Shown: positions 1 to 9,404, numbered from the stretch's first letter. The stretch: DNA of 64,000 bases from a bacterium (GCA_021800275.1 JAJYZB010000007.1:1-64000); one strand, 5' to 3'. A program made the numbers and translations. The notes: generated from the letters alone by a model not told the origin.

Positions 1-1
1 A

Positions 2-742
2 GAGGAGCCTGTCAAAGTAGAGGAGCCTGTCAAGGTAGAGGAGCCTGTCAAAGTAGAGGAGCCTGTCAAAGTAGAGGAGCCTGTCAAAGTAGAGGAGCCT
101 GTCAAGGTAGAGGAGCCTGTCAAGGTAGAGGAGCCTGTCAAGGTAGAGGAGCCTGTCAAGGTAGAGGAGCCTGTCAAAGTACAGGAGCCTGTCAAAGTAG
201 AGGAGCCTGTCAAAGTACAGGAGCCTGTCAAAGTAGAGGAGCCTGTCAAGGCAAAAGGGCCTGTGAAAACAAAGGAATCTGTCAAGACAAAAGGGCCTGT
301 AAAAACAAAGGAGCCTGTAAAGACAAAAGAACCTGTGAAAGTGCAGGAGCCTGTGAAAGTGCAGGAGCCTGTGAAAATGCAGGAGCCTGTGAAAATGCAG
401 GAGCCTGTGAAAATGCAGGAGCCTGTGAAAATGCAGGAGCCTGTGAAAGTGCAGGAACCTGTGAAAGTGCAGGAACCTGTGAAAGCAGAACTTGGAATAA
501 AAGATAAACCAGGAAATGAGTCCCTTGAGAGTACAACTGAAATAGCAGAAAAATTGGAGCAGCTTAAGCTCCAGTTGATCACAGGTGATATTACAAAAGA
601 AGTATGGGAAAGAAAAAAGTTGGAATTGGAAAATTTGCTAAAAAGTTTGAGTGAGAAACCGGCAGGATTTGCTCTCCTGCAAGATAATAGTCAAAAAACC
701 AAAAAACCTTCCCTTGATTATATTCCGTTGGATGAAGAATGA
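2..742 (+). CDS. EPVK-repeat protein with SHOCT-like C-terminus (5' end outside window)
   Basis: The frame is open to the first complete codon of the window, so the start lies upstream and a GTG at 263 is only an internal codon. The visible part is a low-complexity segment of 27 hexapeptides rich in Glu, Pro, Val and Lys. It is followed by about 80 non-repetitive residues. Within these, a segment around LEQLKLQLITGDITKEVWE followed by a Lys/Leu-rich helix resembles the SHOCT short C-terminal helical domain, which is often a binding or oligomerisation module. The acidic-basic repeats suggest an extended, possibly envelope-spanning or ligand-binding stalk, but the N-terminus that would show a signal peptide is missing. 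The stop overlaps the next start by four bases (ATGA), indicating translational coupling to the CinA-like gene. Function unknown. Confidence 0.8.
   Translation, partial: EEPVKVEEPVKVEEPVKVEEPVKVEEPVKVEEPVKVEEPVKVEEPVKVEEPVKVEEPVKVQEPVKVEEPVKVQEPVKVEEPVKAKGPVKTKESVKTKGPVKTKEPVKTKEPVKVQEPVKVQEPVKMQEPVKMQEPVKMQEPVKMQEPVKVQEPVKVQEPVKAELGIKDKPGNESLESTTEIAEKLEQLKLQLITGDITKEVWERKKLELENLLKSLSEKPAGFALLQDNSQKTKKPSLDYIPLDEE
5..490 (+). repeat. 18-bp tandem repeat array, 27 in-frame units
   Basis: Twenty-seven consecutive 18-base units keep perfect register, so any gain or loss of units preserves the reading frame. Each unit encodes a hexapeptide of the form E-P-V-K-x-x. The array has three blocks: 14 units using GTCAA(A/G)GTAGAG-type codons (5-256), a Lys/Thr-rich transition (257-346), and units using GTGAAA(A/G)TGCAG-type codons (347-490). 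Within-block identity suggests recent local duplication. The array probably continues upstream of the window. Confidence 0.95.
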
Positions 743-1461
743 CAGTAGGGATTATCGTCATTGGGAATGAAGTTCTCTCAGGAAAAGTTGTTGACACTAA
801 TTCTCCTTATTTTTGTCAGGAATTTCGAACGCTTGGGGTGGATGTTAGAGAAATTTCCGTTGTCCCTGATGAGGTTCCTGTTATTTCTCAAAAAGTTTCC
901 GATTTTTCAAATCGCTTTGATTTTGTTTTTACTTCAGGAGGAGTTGGCCCTACTCATGATGATGTTACAATTGAAGGGATTGCAAATGCTTTTCGTGTAA
1001 AAATTGTTCGGAATTCCGATTTAGCCAAAATTTTAAATCGTTGGTATGGAGAGGATTTGAATGATGCCAGATTGAAAATGGCTGAGGTTCCTGATGGGAG
1101 CAGACTTCTCGGACAGGAACGTCTTACTTTTCCTTTAGTTATGTTTCGGAATGTGTATATTTTTCCTGGAATACCTGAAATTTTGAGGGAGAAATTCGAA
1201 GCAGTAAAAGAGACTTTTCGAGGATCTCCGTTTTTTTTAAAAATTGTTTATGTTCGAACTCAGGAAGGAAACCTGGCAGAATATATGAATCAGTTAGTGG
1301 TTGAGTTTCCCGGCTTGCTTCTGGGTTCTTATCCAGTTCTTCATAATCCTGAATATCGGGTTAAAGTGACAATGGAATCAAAAGAAAAAGATTATCTCGA
1401 GAAAGCCGCTCATCGTTTTTTGAAAGCTCTTCCTGAAGATTTCGTTGTACGAGTGGAATAA
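739..1461 (+). CDS. CinA-like MoCF/molybdopterin-binding-fold protein
   Basis: The 240-residue protein matches the N-terminal domain of CinA (COG1058, MoCF_biosynth fold). The start reads IIVIGNEVLSGKVVDTN, and the phosphate-binding signature GGVGPTHDD lies near residues 67-75. In CinA proteins this domain acts as a nucleotide pyrophosphatase in NAD-related repair, and the C-terminal domain is an NMN deamidase. Here the deamidase domain is absent, so the gene belongs to the single-domain group whose physiological substrate is uncertain. It overlaps the upstream repeat protein by four bases and is followed one base later by the MFS exporter start. Confidence 0.82.
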   Translation: MTVGIIVIGNEVLSGKVVDTNSPYFCQEFRTLGVDVREISVVPDEVPVISQKVSDFSNRFDFVFTSGGVGPTHDDVTIEGIANAFRVKIVRNSDLAKILNRWYGEDLNDARLKMAEVPDGSRLLGQERLTFPLVMFRNVYIFPGIPEILREKFEAVKETFRGSPFFLKIVYVRTQEGNLAEYMNQLVVEFPGLLLGSYPVLHNPEYRVKVTMESKEKDYLEKAAHRFLKALPEDFVVRVE

Positions 1462-1462
1462 A

Positions 1463-2992
1463 ATGAGAATCGCACCGCTTTCTTCTAAACAGTCTCGATT
1501 GGTTCTGACTGGTGTTCTGCTCGGACTTTTCCTGGGTGCTGTGGAAGCCACAGTTGTGGCAACAGCTCTTCCCACCATTGTTGGCGATCTCCATGGATTA
1601 GTATTTTACAGCTGGCCCATGGCAATTTATATTTTAACAGCAGGGGTTACAGGACCTCTTTTTGGAAAGATTTCAGATTTGTATGGCAGGAAAAAACTTT
1701 ATTTATTTAGTTTAATCCTCTTTTTGGCAGGGTCAGGTTTAGCAGGTTTTTCAACGAGCATGCTGCAGCTGATTGTGTACCGCGCCATTCAGGGAATTGG
1801 GGCTGGGGGAGTGCTTCCCCTTAGTATTATCGTAGCGGGAGAGATGTTCCCTCTTGAAAAAAGGGCTAAAATACAGCCTCTTTTCAGCGCCATGTGGGGA
1901 ATTGCCGGTTTAATTGGTCCTCCTCTTGGCATGCTGCTGACAGAGTATTCCTGGCGCTTAGTTTTCTTTGTGAATATTCCATTCGGCGTTATTTCAGGAT
2001 GGCTTGTTTTCAAAAATCTTCTTGAAGCAGAAGATTCTGAAAAACGAGCTAGACGAGCTTCTTCTGGATTTTTAATTGATTATATTGGGGGAGGGCTTCT
2101 AATCTTAGGACTGTTAGGCTTTGAAATTGCTCTCCCTGAAGAAGGAAATCTTCATTTATCTGCGTGGAGACTCATGGTATTTGGTTCTGCTTTAATTTTT
2201 CTATTTATTTTTCTTCTACATGAGAAGAATACTGCTGAGCCAATTTTGCCATTCTCATTATTTCAGTTTAGAATTTTCTCTTCTGCTGCCGCTTGTCAGT
2301 TTTTTTCAGGATTTGCTTTTTTTGGCTCTCTTGCTTTTTTCCCTCTCTATGTCGAAACAGTGATGGGAAAGGGAATTGAAGGAGCTGGAGTAGTTTTAAC
2401 GATACTTTTGTTTTTCTGGGTATTATTCTCTGGAGTCGCTTCTAGACTGATTTTAAAGATTGGATATCGTCCTGTTGTTATTTCAGGAACCACACTTGTT
2501 CTTTTAGGTTTTTCTCTTCTGATGTTTATGGATAAGATTTCAGGTTTCTGGCCGCTGTATTTGGGAGTCATTATCCTGGGTTCAGGAATGGGATGGGTTA
2601 CGTCTCCTTTGATGATAGCAGTACAAACCAGTGTTCCTAAAACGAATCTTGGTTCTGCAACATCAGCCTTAACTTTATTTCGGATGATCGGATCTTCTCT
2701 TGGCGTCAGTTTGATGGGATCTGTTATGTTTTTTCAAATAGAAGAAGGTTTGAGAGAAAAAACAAATTTATTTAACCTTTTTCAAAATGCGAAAAAACTT
2801 TTAGATCCAATTAAGTTTCATATTTCTTTAACGACTCTTCAATCTGCTAGAGGTGCAATGACTCTGGCTCTTCATGATGTTTTTATGATTGCTTTTGCCG
2901 GGTCAATTTTTTCTTTTGTCTCAGCGTTTTGGGTTCCAGGTGGAAAAGCGGAAAAACATGTTTATCAAGAAAAGGCATTGGATCCATCATGA
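1463..2992 (+). CDS. MFS multidrug exporter, DHA2 (EmrB/QacA) type
   Basis: This 509-residue, highly hydrophobic protein is consistent with the 14-helix DHA2 drug:proton antiporters of the inner membrane. Residues near 25-42 (VEATVVATALPTIVGDL) match the conserved first-helix motif, with Glu in place of the usual Asp. GKISDLYGRKKLY is the loop 2-3 MFS signature, and GAGGVLPLS resembles antiporter motif C. I chose the ATG at 1463 because it directly follows the cinA-like stop; a longer reading from a TTG at 1445 would run into the upstream gene. Substrate cannot be predicted. Genome context (CinA-like gene before, signalling genes after) gives no clue to cargo. Confidence 0.88.
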   Translation: MRIAPLSSKQSRLVLTGVLLGLFLGAVEATVVATALPTIVGDLHGLVFYSWPMAIYILTAGVTGPLFGKISDLYGRKKLYLFSLILFLAGSGLAGFSTSMLQLIVYRAIQGIGAGGVLPLSIIVAGEMFPLEKRAKIQPLFSAMWGIAGLIGPPLGMLLTEYSWRLVFFVNIPFGVISGWLVFKNLLEAEDSEKRARRASSGFLIDYIGGGLLILGLLGFEIALPEEGNLHLSAWRLMVFGSALIFLFIFLLHEKNTAEPILPFSLFQFRIFSSAAACQFFSGFAFFGSLAFFPLYVETVMGKGIEGAGVVLTILLFFWVLFSGVASRLILKIGYRPVVISGTTLVLLGFSLLMFMDKISGFWPLYLGVIILGSGMGWVTSPLMIAVQTSVPKTNLGSATSALTLFRMIGSSLGVSLMGSVMFFQIEEGLREKTNLFNLFQNAKKLLDPIKFHISLTTLQSARGAMTLALHDVFMIAFAGSIFSFVSAFWVPGGKAEKHVYQEKALDPS

Positions 2993-3040
2993 TAAGAGTT
3001 TGCCGCTGCGGCAGGATGAGTGTATGAGGAGTTGTATTTA

Positions 3041-3418
3041 ATGAGCGAGATGTCATTTAAAAAAGTTCTTGTCATAGAAACAGATTTGTTTTTTACAACA
3101 AAAATTGGACAGACTTTAAAAGAAATGGGGCTTGAGTATTTGACTGCTTCTAGTTCAGCGGAAGTTTTCCAATTGCTCGGAAAAAATCAGATTGTCCTGG
3201 TTATTCTTGACCTTTGTCTTGAAAAAATGGACACAATCACTCTTTTAGAAAAACTTAAAAGTTCAGATAAAACAGAAGGGATTCCAGTTATCGGTTTTGG
3301 AGAACACACAGATTCAATTCTTAACAGGGCAAGAACTATTGGCTGTGAAATTGTGGTCAGTAATCGCAATTTTGTAGAGCATCTTAAAGATTTGGTAGAA
3401 GCTAGCCTGGCTTCATGA
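3041..3418 (+). CDS. Receiver-domain-like protein, degenerate
   Basis: A 125-residue protein with the alternating beta/alpha pattern of CheY-type receivers. LVIETD at the start and VILDL near the middle correspond to the beta-1 acidic pair and the phosphoacceptor Asp. The acidic pair is incomplete and the conserved Lys of beta-5 is replaced in the VSNRN segment, so phosphorylation may be impaired. There is no output domain. The ATG at 3041 has AGGAG about ten bases upstream; an earlier in-frame GTG at 3020 does not. The next gene is a SpoIIE-type phosphatase, so the pair may form one signalling unit. Confidence 0.7.
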   Translation: MSEMSFKKVLVIETDLFFTTKIGQTLKEMGLEYLTASSSAEVFQLLGKNQIVLVILDLCLEKMDTITLLEKLKSSDKTEGIPVIGFGEHTDSILNRARTIGCEIVVSNRNFVEHLKDLVEASLAS

Positions 3419-3452
3419 CATTAAATTTATTAGACAACGATCTGGGTGAAGC

Positions 3453-4406
3453 ATGGTTGATAAAGTTGTATTCAATCTAATTCTATTCCTTGTTCCTGCT
3501 GCTGTGCTTTTATTGGTTTGTGTATCTTTTCAAATCTTATTCCGAAAGATCAGAAATAAGAATGATGCGCAGAAAGAATATCCTCTTCTTCTCTTTTTAT
3601 GGTATTTAATTTTTCAGATTGAGACAGCTTCCCATGTTTCTGATTTTTCTAGAATTGGAGATCCAATAAAAGATGAAATTTCAAAAGATTTAGAACTGGC
3701 TAAAATTATTCAGCAGAAAATGCTGCCAGAGGTTCTTCCTAAAGTTAAAGGTATTGAATTATCCGCGAAATTGATTCCTGCTAAACAAGTTGCAGGGGAT
3801 TTTTATGACTGTTTTTTGTTAAGGGATAAAACTTTAGCGATTAATATTGGTGATGTTTCAGGAAAGGGGGTTCCTGCTGCTCTATTAGCCTCTTCAGCGA
3901 AATATATTTTTAGATTCCCTCCTTCATTGTACATTCGTCCTTCAAAATTAATGGAAATGGCTAATAAAATTGTTTTTATGAATGGAGGCGGTCTTTTTGT
4001 TTCAGATTGCTTTGCCACCTTGGATCTTTCTCGCAAACAGCTTTTTTATGTAAATGCAGGGCATCCGCCACTTATTCACTACCGAAGAAAAAGCGACGAT
4101 TATAATTTTCTTCCTACGAATGGAGCTCTTTTGGGAGCTGCGGAAGAAAATATTTATAGAGAAGAGTCTGTTTTCTTGTCTCAGGGTGATTTGCTTTTAT
4201 TTTACACAGATGGACTGACTGAAGTAAAAATGAAAGACAGGAAGGTCTTAGGCGAAGAAGGACTTTCTTCAATTTTAAAAAAGTGGAAAGACCTGCCATT
4301 TCCTGAACTGCAGGAAAAATTAATTTCAGAAATTTTAATATTATATGAAAAAGAAGAACAGACTAGAGATGACATTACCATTGTGCTTGTTCGAGTTCTT
4401 GAATGA
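3453..4406 (+). CDS. SpoIIE/RsbU-type PP2C serine phosphatase, membrane-anchored
   Basis: The 317-residue protein starts with one hydrophobic helix (about residues 6-30), then a short linker. A SpoIIE-type PP2C domain begins at LAKIIQQKMLP, followed by VAGDFYD and INIGDVSGKGVPAAL, whose Asp residues bind the metal pair. YTDGLTE and TRDDITIV near the C-terminus complete the signature. Such enzymes dephosphorylate Ser/Thr on anti-sigma-factor antagonists or similar partners, on the cytoplasmic face. No anti-sigma or STAS gene is adjacent. The receiver-like gene just upstream may be a regulatory partner; that is inferred from proximity only. Confidence 0.87.
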   Translation: MVDKVVFNLILFLVPAAVLLLVCVSFQILFRKIRNKNDAQKEYPLLLFLWYLIFQIETASHVSDFSRIGDPIKDEISKDLELAKIIQQKMLPEVLPKVKGIELSAKLIPAKQVAGDFYDCFLLRDKTLAINIGDVSGKGVPAALLASSAKYIFRFPPSLYIRPSKLMEMANKIVFMNGGGLFVSDCFATLDLSRKQLFYVNAGHPPLIHYRRKSDDYNFLPTNGALLGAAEENIYREESVFLSQGDLLLFYTDGLTEVKMKDRKVLGEEGLSSILKKWKDLPFPELQEKLISEILILYEKEEQTRDDITIVLVRVLE

Positions 4407-4440
4407 AGGATTTGTCCAGTGATTGCAGTAACACAATTTT

Positions 4441-5205
4441 ATGAGAAAAATCGTTATTGAATTATCTTCTGTTGGAAAAAAGTTTATCATGGGATTTACA
4501 GGACTTTTTCTCTGCCTCTTTTTAGTCGTTCATTTAGGAGGTAATTTCCTTTTGTTGAGGCATGATAACGGCGCTGCTTTTAATGCTTACAGTCATTTTA
4601 TGGAAACCAGTTGGATCATCCGTATCATTGAATTTGTTTTGTTGGGAGTTTTTGTTATTCATATTGTCATGGCATTTATTTTGGCAAAAGAAAATCGGTC
4701 TGCCAGACCGATTCCTTATGCTGTTAATAAAGCTTCTGAAAACTCAAGTTGGTTTTCCAGATACATGGAAATTACAGGAGGTATCATTTTTATTTTTTTG
4801 TGCGTTCATCTTTACAATTTTCTGATCAGTCAGCGTTTTTTTCATGATTATCCTTCCATGTATGCTGCCGTTAAAACGATTTTCCATAATCCGTGGTACT
4901 GCGCCTTTTATGTGATTTGTCTTGTTTGGGTTGGCCTCCATTTAATTCATGGATTTCAATCTTCTTTTCAGTCTTTTGGTTTCAGACATCCTGTTTTCTT
5001 CCCCTGGATTCAGAGAGCAGGTCTTTTGTTTGTTATTTTAATTTTTTCGGGTTTCATTTTTATTCCAATATATTTGTATTTTGCTAAAAGCAGCACGGCT
5101 GTAGAGACGTCTTATTTTGGTCAGGTAAGCAGGATAAGAGATTCACATTTAAAAATGGTCCACAAAAATGTCAAGATTTTCAGTGGATCTAAAGGGAAAT
5201 CTTAA
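4441..5205 (+). CDS. sdhC: Succinate dehydrogenase/fumarate reductase cytochrome b558-type anchor
   Basis: A 254-residue membrane protein with five predicted helices, matching the single-subunit cytochrome b558 anchors of non-classical Sdh/Frd complexes. Histidines suitable as haem ligands occur in VVHLGGN, VIHIVMA, CVHLYNF and LIHGFQSS. It holds two b haems and exchanges electrons with quinone. There is no separate sdhD. The stop TAA shares its last base with the ATG of sdhA, showing operon coupling. I infer complex II activity; the direction (succinate oxidation or fumarate reduction) cannot be read from sequence. Confidence 0.9.
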   Translation: MRKIVIELSSVGKKFIMGFTGLFLCLFLVVHLGGNFLLLRHDNGAAFNAYSHFMETSWIIRIIEFVLLGVFVIHIVMAFILAKENRSARPIPYAVNKASENSSWFSRYMEITGGIIFIFLCVHLYNFLISQRFFHDYPSMYAAVKTIFHNPWYCAFYVICLVWVGLHLIHGFQSSFQSFGFRHPVFFPWIQRAGLLFVILIFSGFIFIPIYLYFAKSSTAVETSYFGQVSRIRDSHLKMVHKNVKIFSGSKGKS

Positions 5206-7115
5206 TGGAACTAAATTCACATATTCCTGAAGGAAAGTTGGAAGAAAAGTGGAGCAGCCATAAAGCTGGCCTGAAATTAGTTAATCCTGCTAATAAACGG
5301 AAGTTTGAGATTATTGTGATTGGCACAGGTCTTGCTGGAGCCTCTGCAGCGGCAAGTCTAGGGGAATTAGGCTATCAGGTTAAATCATTTTGTTTTCAGG
5401 ACAGTCCCAGACGTGCGCACAGCATTGCGGCTCAGGGAGGCATCAATGCCGCGAAAAATTATCGTAATGACGGTGACAGTGTTTATCGTCTTTTTTATGA
5501 TACGATTAAAGGTGGTGATTTCAGAGCAAGGGAAGCTAATGTGTATCGTTTGGCTGAATTGAGCGTGGCTATTATTGATCAAGCGGTTGCTCAAGGAGTT
5601 CCTTTTGCCCGAGAGTACAGCGGACTTTTAGATAATCGTTCTTTTGGAGGTACGCAGGTCTCAAGAACTTTCTATGCTCGTGGACAAACAGGACAGCAGC
5701 TGCTTTTAGGCGCAATTTCTTCAATGTGCCGACAAATCACATTGGGAAATGTTCAGGTTTTTCCTTTCCATGAAATGTTAGATATTGTGCTTATTGACGG
5801 CCGCGCAAAAGGGATTGTGGCTCGCAATTTAATCACTGGAGAAATTAAATCTTATGCTGCTCATGCTGTTATTTTAGCCTCAGGAGGCTATGGAAACATT
5901 TTTTATCTCTCAACCAATGCAAAGGGTTCAAATGCAACCGCAATCTGGAGAGCATATAAAAAAGGAGCTTTTTTTGCTAATCCTTGTTTTACTCAGATTC
6001 ATCCTACCTGTATTCCTGTTTCAAGCCACAATCAGTCAAAATTAACCCTGATGAGTGAAGGATTAAGGAATGATGGACGAGTATGGATTCCTAAAAATAA
6101 AAATGACAACCGCTCTCCTGAACAGATACCTGAAACTGACAGAGATTATTTTTTAGAAAATCGTTATCCCGCATTTGGAAATTTAGTTCCCAGAGATGTG
6201 GCTTCAAGAGCCATTAAGCAGGTGTGCGATGAGGGAAGAGGCGTGAGAGGGAAAATGGCCGTTTATCTAGATCTTTCTGATGCCATCAACAGACTGGGAA
6301 AAGAAGTTATCTCCGAAAGATACGGGAATCTTTTTGAAATGTATGAAAGAATCACAGGAGAAAGTCCATATCGGACACCAATGAGAATTTATCCAGCGAT
6401 TCACTATTGTATGGGGGGATTGTGGGTTGATTATAATTTAATGACAACGATCCCAGGATTATTTGCTTTAGGGGAATGCAATTTTTCCGATCATGGAGCA
6501 AACAGGCTTGGTGCCAGTGCCTTAATGCAGGGACTTGCCGATGGATATTTTATTATTCCTTACACGATAAGTAATTATCTTGCAGAACTTGGCACTGAAA
6601 AGAAAAATGTTTATCATCCGAACTTCAGAGAAGCTGAAAACAAAGTGAAAGAACAGGTTCGGAAGTTTCTCTCCACTAAAGGAAACCGAACCGTTGATGA
6701 TTTTCATAAAGAATTAGGAAAAGTGCTGTGGGACGGGGTTGGGATGAGCAGAAGTGAACAGAGTTTAAAGGATGCCATTGATAAGATAAAAGGTTTGAGA
6801 GAAGAATTTTTGAAAAACGTAAAAGTGAATGGGATAGATGAGTCTCTGAATCAATCTCTTGAAAAGGCTGGAAGAGTTTCTGATTTTCTGGAACTAGCTG
6901 AATTATTAGCCATGGATGCCCTTGCAAGGGATGAGTCCTGCGGGTGTCATTTTAGAATTGAACACCAAACAGAAGAGCATGAACCAAAACGAAATGATGA
7001 AAAATTTTCTCATGTGGCTGTTTGGGAGTATCAAGGGAGTGACAACCCCCCGAAAATGCATAAAGAAGTGTTGAAATTTGAAAGGATACATCTGGCTGCC
7101 AGGAGTTACAAATGA
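5205..7115 (+). CDS. sdhA: Succinate dehydrogenase/fumarate reductase flavoprotein subunit
   Basis: The 636-residue protein has an FAD-binding motif at residues 38-51 ([14 protein letters not shown]). The covalent-flavin histidine is H72 in AHSIAAQGG. Substrate-site motifs include TQIHPTC and [10 protein letters not shown], and the C-terminal flavin-contact segment contains [13 protein letters not shown]. It oxidises succinate to fumarate or the reverse on the cytoplasmic side, passing electrons to SdhB. Length and motifs fit the non-classical group (about 630-650 residues). It overlaps sdhC by one base and sdhB by four. Confidence 0.95.
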   Translation: MELNSHIPEGKLEEKWSSHKAGLKLVNPANKRKFEIIVIGTGLAGASAAASLGELGYQVKSFCFQDSPRRAHSIAAQGGINAAKNYRNDGDSVYRLFYDTIKGGDFRAREANVYRLAELSVAIIDQAVAQGVPFAREYSGLLDNRSFGGTQVSRTFYARGQTGQQLLLGAISSMCRQITLGNVQVFPFHEMLDIVLIDGRAKGIVARNLITGEIKSYAAHAVILASGGYGNIFYLSTNAKGSNATAIWRAYKKGAFFANPCFTQIHPTCIPVSSHNQSKLTLMSEGLRNDGRVWIPKNKNDNRSPEQIPETDRDYFLENRYPAFGNLVPRDVASRAIKQVCDEGRGVRGKMAVYLDLSDAINRLGKEVISERYGNLFEMYERITGESPYRTPMRIYPAIHYCMGGLWVDYNLMTTIPGLFALGECNFSDHGANRLGASALMQGLADGYFIIPYTISNYLAELGTEKKNVYHPNFREAENKVKEQVRKFLSTKGNRTVDDFHKELGKVLWDGVGMSRSEQSLKDAIDKIKGLREEFLKNVKVNGIDESLNQSLEKAGRVSDFLELAELLAMDALARDESCGCHFRIEHQTEEHEPKRNDEKFSHVAVWEYQGSDNPPKMHKEVLKFERIHLAARSYK

Positions 7116-7855
7116 AGTTTTCCTTAAAAATTTGGAGACAAAAAAACGCCCAGGATAAAGGGAGTTTTGTCAATTATGAGGTTTTTGGGATTTCTGAAGA
7201 AATGTCTTTTTTAGAAATGCTGGATGTTTTAAATGAAGATTTAACTTTAAAAGGGGAGGATCCTGTAGCATTTGCCCATGACTGCAGAGAAGGCATCTGT
7301 GGCACTTGCGGGCTTTTTATCAATGGCAGAGCCCATGGACCATTAAGAGAAACGACAACTTGTCAGTTGTTCATGAGACATTTTAAAGATGGCGAGGCTC
7401 TTACGATTGAGCCATGGAGAGCTAAAGCTTTTCCTGTCATTAAAGATTTAGTGGTTGACCGTTCTGCTTTTGATCGAATTCTGCAAGCAGGGGGGTTCGT
7501 TTCTGTGAATGTCGGTTCAGCTCCAGAGGCTAATAGTATTTTGATTCCTAAAAAAGACGCCGATCATGCTTTTGATGCAGCCACATGCATTGGATGTGGA
7601 GCTTGTGTGGCAACTTGTAAAAATGCTTCAGCCGTTTTGTTTGTTTCTGCAAAGGTTTCTCATTTAGCCCTTATGCCGCAAGGAAAACCTGAAAGGCAGG
7701 TGCGAGTTTTGAATATGGTAAAAGCCATGGATAACGAAGGATTTGGAAACTGCACCAATACAGGGGCTTGTGAAATCGAATGTCCTAAAGGTATTACTCT
7801 GGCTTCTATTGCCCGTTTGCGCAGAGAATACTGTAAAGCCAAATTAAAACCTTAA
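7112..7855 (+). CDS. sdhB: Succinate dehydrogenase/fumarate reductase iron-sulfur subunit
   Basis: A 247-residue protein that carries electrons from SdhA to the membrane anchor. C58, C63, C66 and C84 form the plant-ferredoxin-like [2Fe-2S] site. C159, C162, C165 and C169 ([11 protein letters not shown]) and C214, C220 and C224 hold the [4Fe-4S] and [3Fe-4S] clusters. The protein completes the sdhCAB operon. A convergent gene lies 69 bases downstream, and I see no strong terminator in that gap. Confidence 0.95.
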   Translation: MKFSLKIWRQKNAQDKGSFVNYEVFGISEEMSFLEMLDVLNEDLTLKGEDPVAFAHDCREGICGTCGLFINGRAHGPLRETTTCQLFMRHFKDGEALTIEPWRAKAFPVIKDLVVDRSAFDRILQAGGFVSVNVGSAPEANSILIPKKDADHAFDAATCIGCGACVATCKNASAVLFVSAKVSHLALMPQGKPERQVRVLNMVKAMDNEGFGNCTNTGACEIECPKGITLASIARLRREYCKAKLKP

Positions 7856-7924
7856 ATCTGAAGCAGAGAGTCATCCCTGTCAGTGAGGTACTGCCGGCTG
7901 GTCTGCGGAAAGTTGGGCGAGACG

Positions 7925-9091
7925 TTAGCCCAGAGCAGATGGATTCTGTCCGATTTGATTCGCCAGTCCCATGACATTCTGCGCATACTGCACAGCCTGA
8001 GGTCCTGAGCCATTGTAATGTTCGACTGCCAGCTGCCATGATCCGTACTGCTGATGCAGCTGTTTCAACATGCGGGCAGAGTATTCTAATTGATAGAGAA
8101 CGTCTGGCTGTCCATTATTTCCATGAAGAGCTTGCTGGACATTGAAATCCGGATGAGCCGTGGTGTTTACTTGACCTAAACCAACACTGGCATAGTTCCC
8201 ATTCACTTTTCCGCCGATCCCCTGGTCTCCAAGGGCGCTTGGATTGAATCCACTTTCGTGATCAATGACTGCCAGGAAGATATTGACAGGTATTCCGTTC
8301 TGCTGCGCCACTTGTTTTGCTAACTGAATGATCCCCTGTTTCTGTGGGTTGTTGAGAGCTGAAGTATAGGATCCTACATTGTTTGGAGAGTCAAAAGCGC
8401 CTGAATTTCCAAGAGCGCTTTCCAGCCCTGATAATTGAGAAGGATTCATAGCTCCACTGCCAAGGGCTCCTCCCAGGATCCCCATCAAATTCGATTCTAG
8501 TGCTGCTGCAGGATTTACTCCTGTATCTACAGGTCCCTGGGTACCAGAACTTCCCTGTCCCCCGGAGGCTCCTTGAGCGCCTTGAGATCCCTGTCCCTGC
8601 TGTGAGGCAAAAGCATTTCCAAGTGCGGAGCCTTTTCCATTGGCAGTATTGATGAATCCCATGATGTCTCCGCCATTTAAACTGAAATTAGCTTCTCCTA
8701 CAGCACCTGAATTAGAGGATTCACCCCCTGTTTTTCCATAAGCATCAGTATTTCCAGAAACTACATTAATTGAGCCATTTTGATTGACCCCAGTAACAAC
8801 TCCAATATGATCAGCAGTTCCATCCCCATTCCAATCAAAAACAACCAGATCTCCTTTTTGAGGTGTATTCCCGTTTTGATTAGGGATCCAGAGTCCGTGC
8901 TGTTTCGCCCAGTCCACACTGGAAGGAACATAAGCCTGGCTTCCATATCCCTGATAACCTGCTTTTTGAAGAACCCAGGAAGCAAAATCATCACACCATG
9001 CCTGATTTTGTCCATTTGTGTAATTCCAACCACTGGTATTACCTACCTGGCTCTGGGCTACTGATGCGATTTGATTTCCTACTGCTGTCAC
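7925..9091 (-). CDS. CHAP plus lytic-transglycosylase peptidoglycan hydrolase without signal peptide
   Basis: A 388-residue two-domain enzyme. Residues about 1-150 form a CHAP amidase/endopeptidase domain with C33 in AWCDDFASWV and H95 in ADHIGVV. A Gly/Gln/Ser-rich linker (about 155-190) leads to a goose-type/SLT lytic transglycosylase domain at about 255-375, with catalytic E279 in DHESGFNPS and the typical GLGQVN and HYNGSG motifs. It should cut both peptide and glycan parts of the wall. No signal peptide, lipobox or membrane helix is visible, so export would need a dedicated system, or the protein acts after lysis. The GTG start is supported by GAGGTG eight bases upstream. Flanking genes are not phage genes. 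It is divergent from the next gene. Confidence 0.87.
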   Translation of the reverse strand: MTAVGNQIASVAQSQVGNTSGWNYTNGQNQAWCDDFASWVLQKAGYQGYGSQAYVPSSVDWAKQHGLWIPNQNGNTPQKGDLVVFDWNGDGTADHIGVVTGVNQNGSINVVSGNTDAYGKTGGESSNSGAVGEANFSLNGGDIMGFINTANGKGSALGNAFASQQGQGSQGAQGASGGQGSSGTQGPVDTGVNPAAALESNLMGILGGALGSGAMNPSQLSGLESALGNSGAFDSPNNVGSYTSALNNPQKQGIIQLAKQVAQQNGIPVNIFLAVIDHESGFNPSALGDQGIGGKVNGNYASVGLGQVNTTAHPDFNVQQALHGNNGQPDVLYQLEYSARMLKQLHQQYGSWQLAVEHYNGSGPQAVQYAQNVMGLANQIGQNPSALG

Positions 9092-9404
9092 TAAATTTCA
9101 CCTCAACTATTTTAATCTTTATGGCTATATTATACACCGTAATTATTGATAAAAAATTTCATAATTGTTAAATTTTTGTTAAATCTGACGGATTGATTCA
9201 GGGACTTTTACTTATCTGTCAAGTTTAAATTTTCCAATAATTACGCGAGATTGGTTGAATCTTAAAAAATAGTTTACATTTGTCAGCTTGATTCTAGAAC
9301 ATTATTGAAGTAACATTATTAATTATGAGAGAGCATTTCTATCGGGTGAGTGGTTCTGTTAGAGGGGATTTTACAGATATAAATTTTAAGGAGGGGTTAA
9401 TTCT
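9092..9404. other. Divergent AT-rich intergenic region
   Basis: This 313-base gap separates two divergently transcribed genes and must carry promoters for both. It contains a TATAAT on the minus strand at 9129-9134 and two close copies of GTTAAA (9167-9172 and 9178-9183), the second reading GTTAAATC. Several weak minus-10-like sequences lie before the + strand gene, for example TTGATT with TAACAT 17 bases later near 9290-9320, none convincing. AGGAGGGG at about 9390 is the ribosome binding site of the next gene. Confidence 0.6.
9129..9134 (-). promoter_or_regulatory. Probable -10 box of the CHAP/SLT gene
   Basis: A perfect TATAAT on the minus strand lies about 38 bases before the GTG start at 9091. 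The position 17 bases further upstream is only a T-rich stretch, so the -35 element is poor and an activator may be needed. Confidence 0.45.

Noticed and set aside
5-490. CRISPR-like array at the window start
   Set aside because: The repeats are contiguous 18-base units without spacers, and they keep one reading frame; this is a coding tandem repeat.
282-536. Minus-strand open frame opposite the repeat region
   Set aside because: It is a by-product of the tandem repeat and has no start context; the + strand frame carries the SHOCT-like end.
1445-1462. TTG start of the MFS gene inside the CinA-like gene
   Set aside because: It adds six residues before a normal start and overlaps the upstream gene; the ATG at 1463 fits better.
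7856-7924. Possible terminator between sdhB and the CHAP/SLT gene
   Set aside because: Only short imperfect stems (TGGGC/GCCCA) are present and no T-run.
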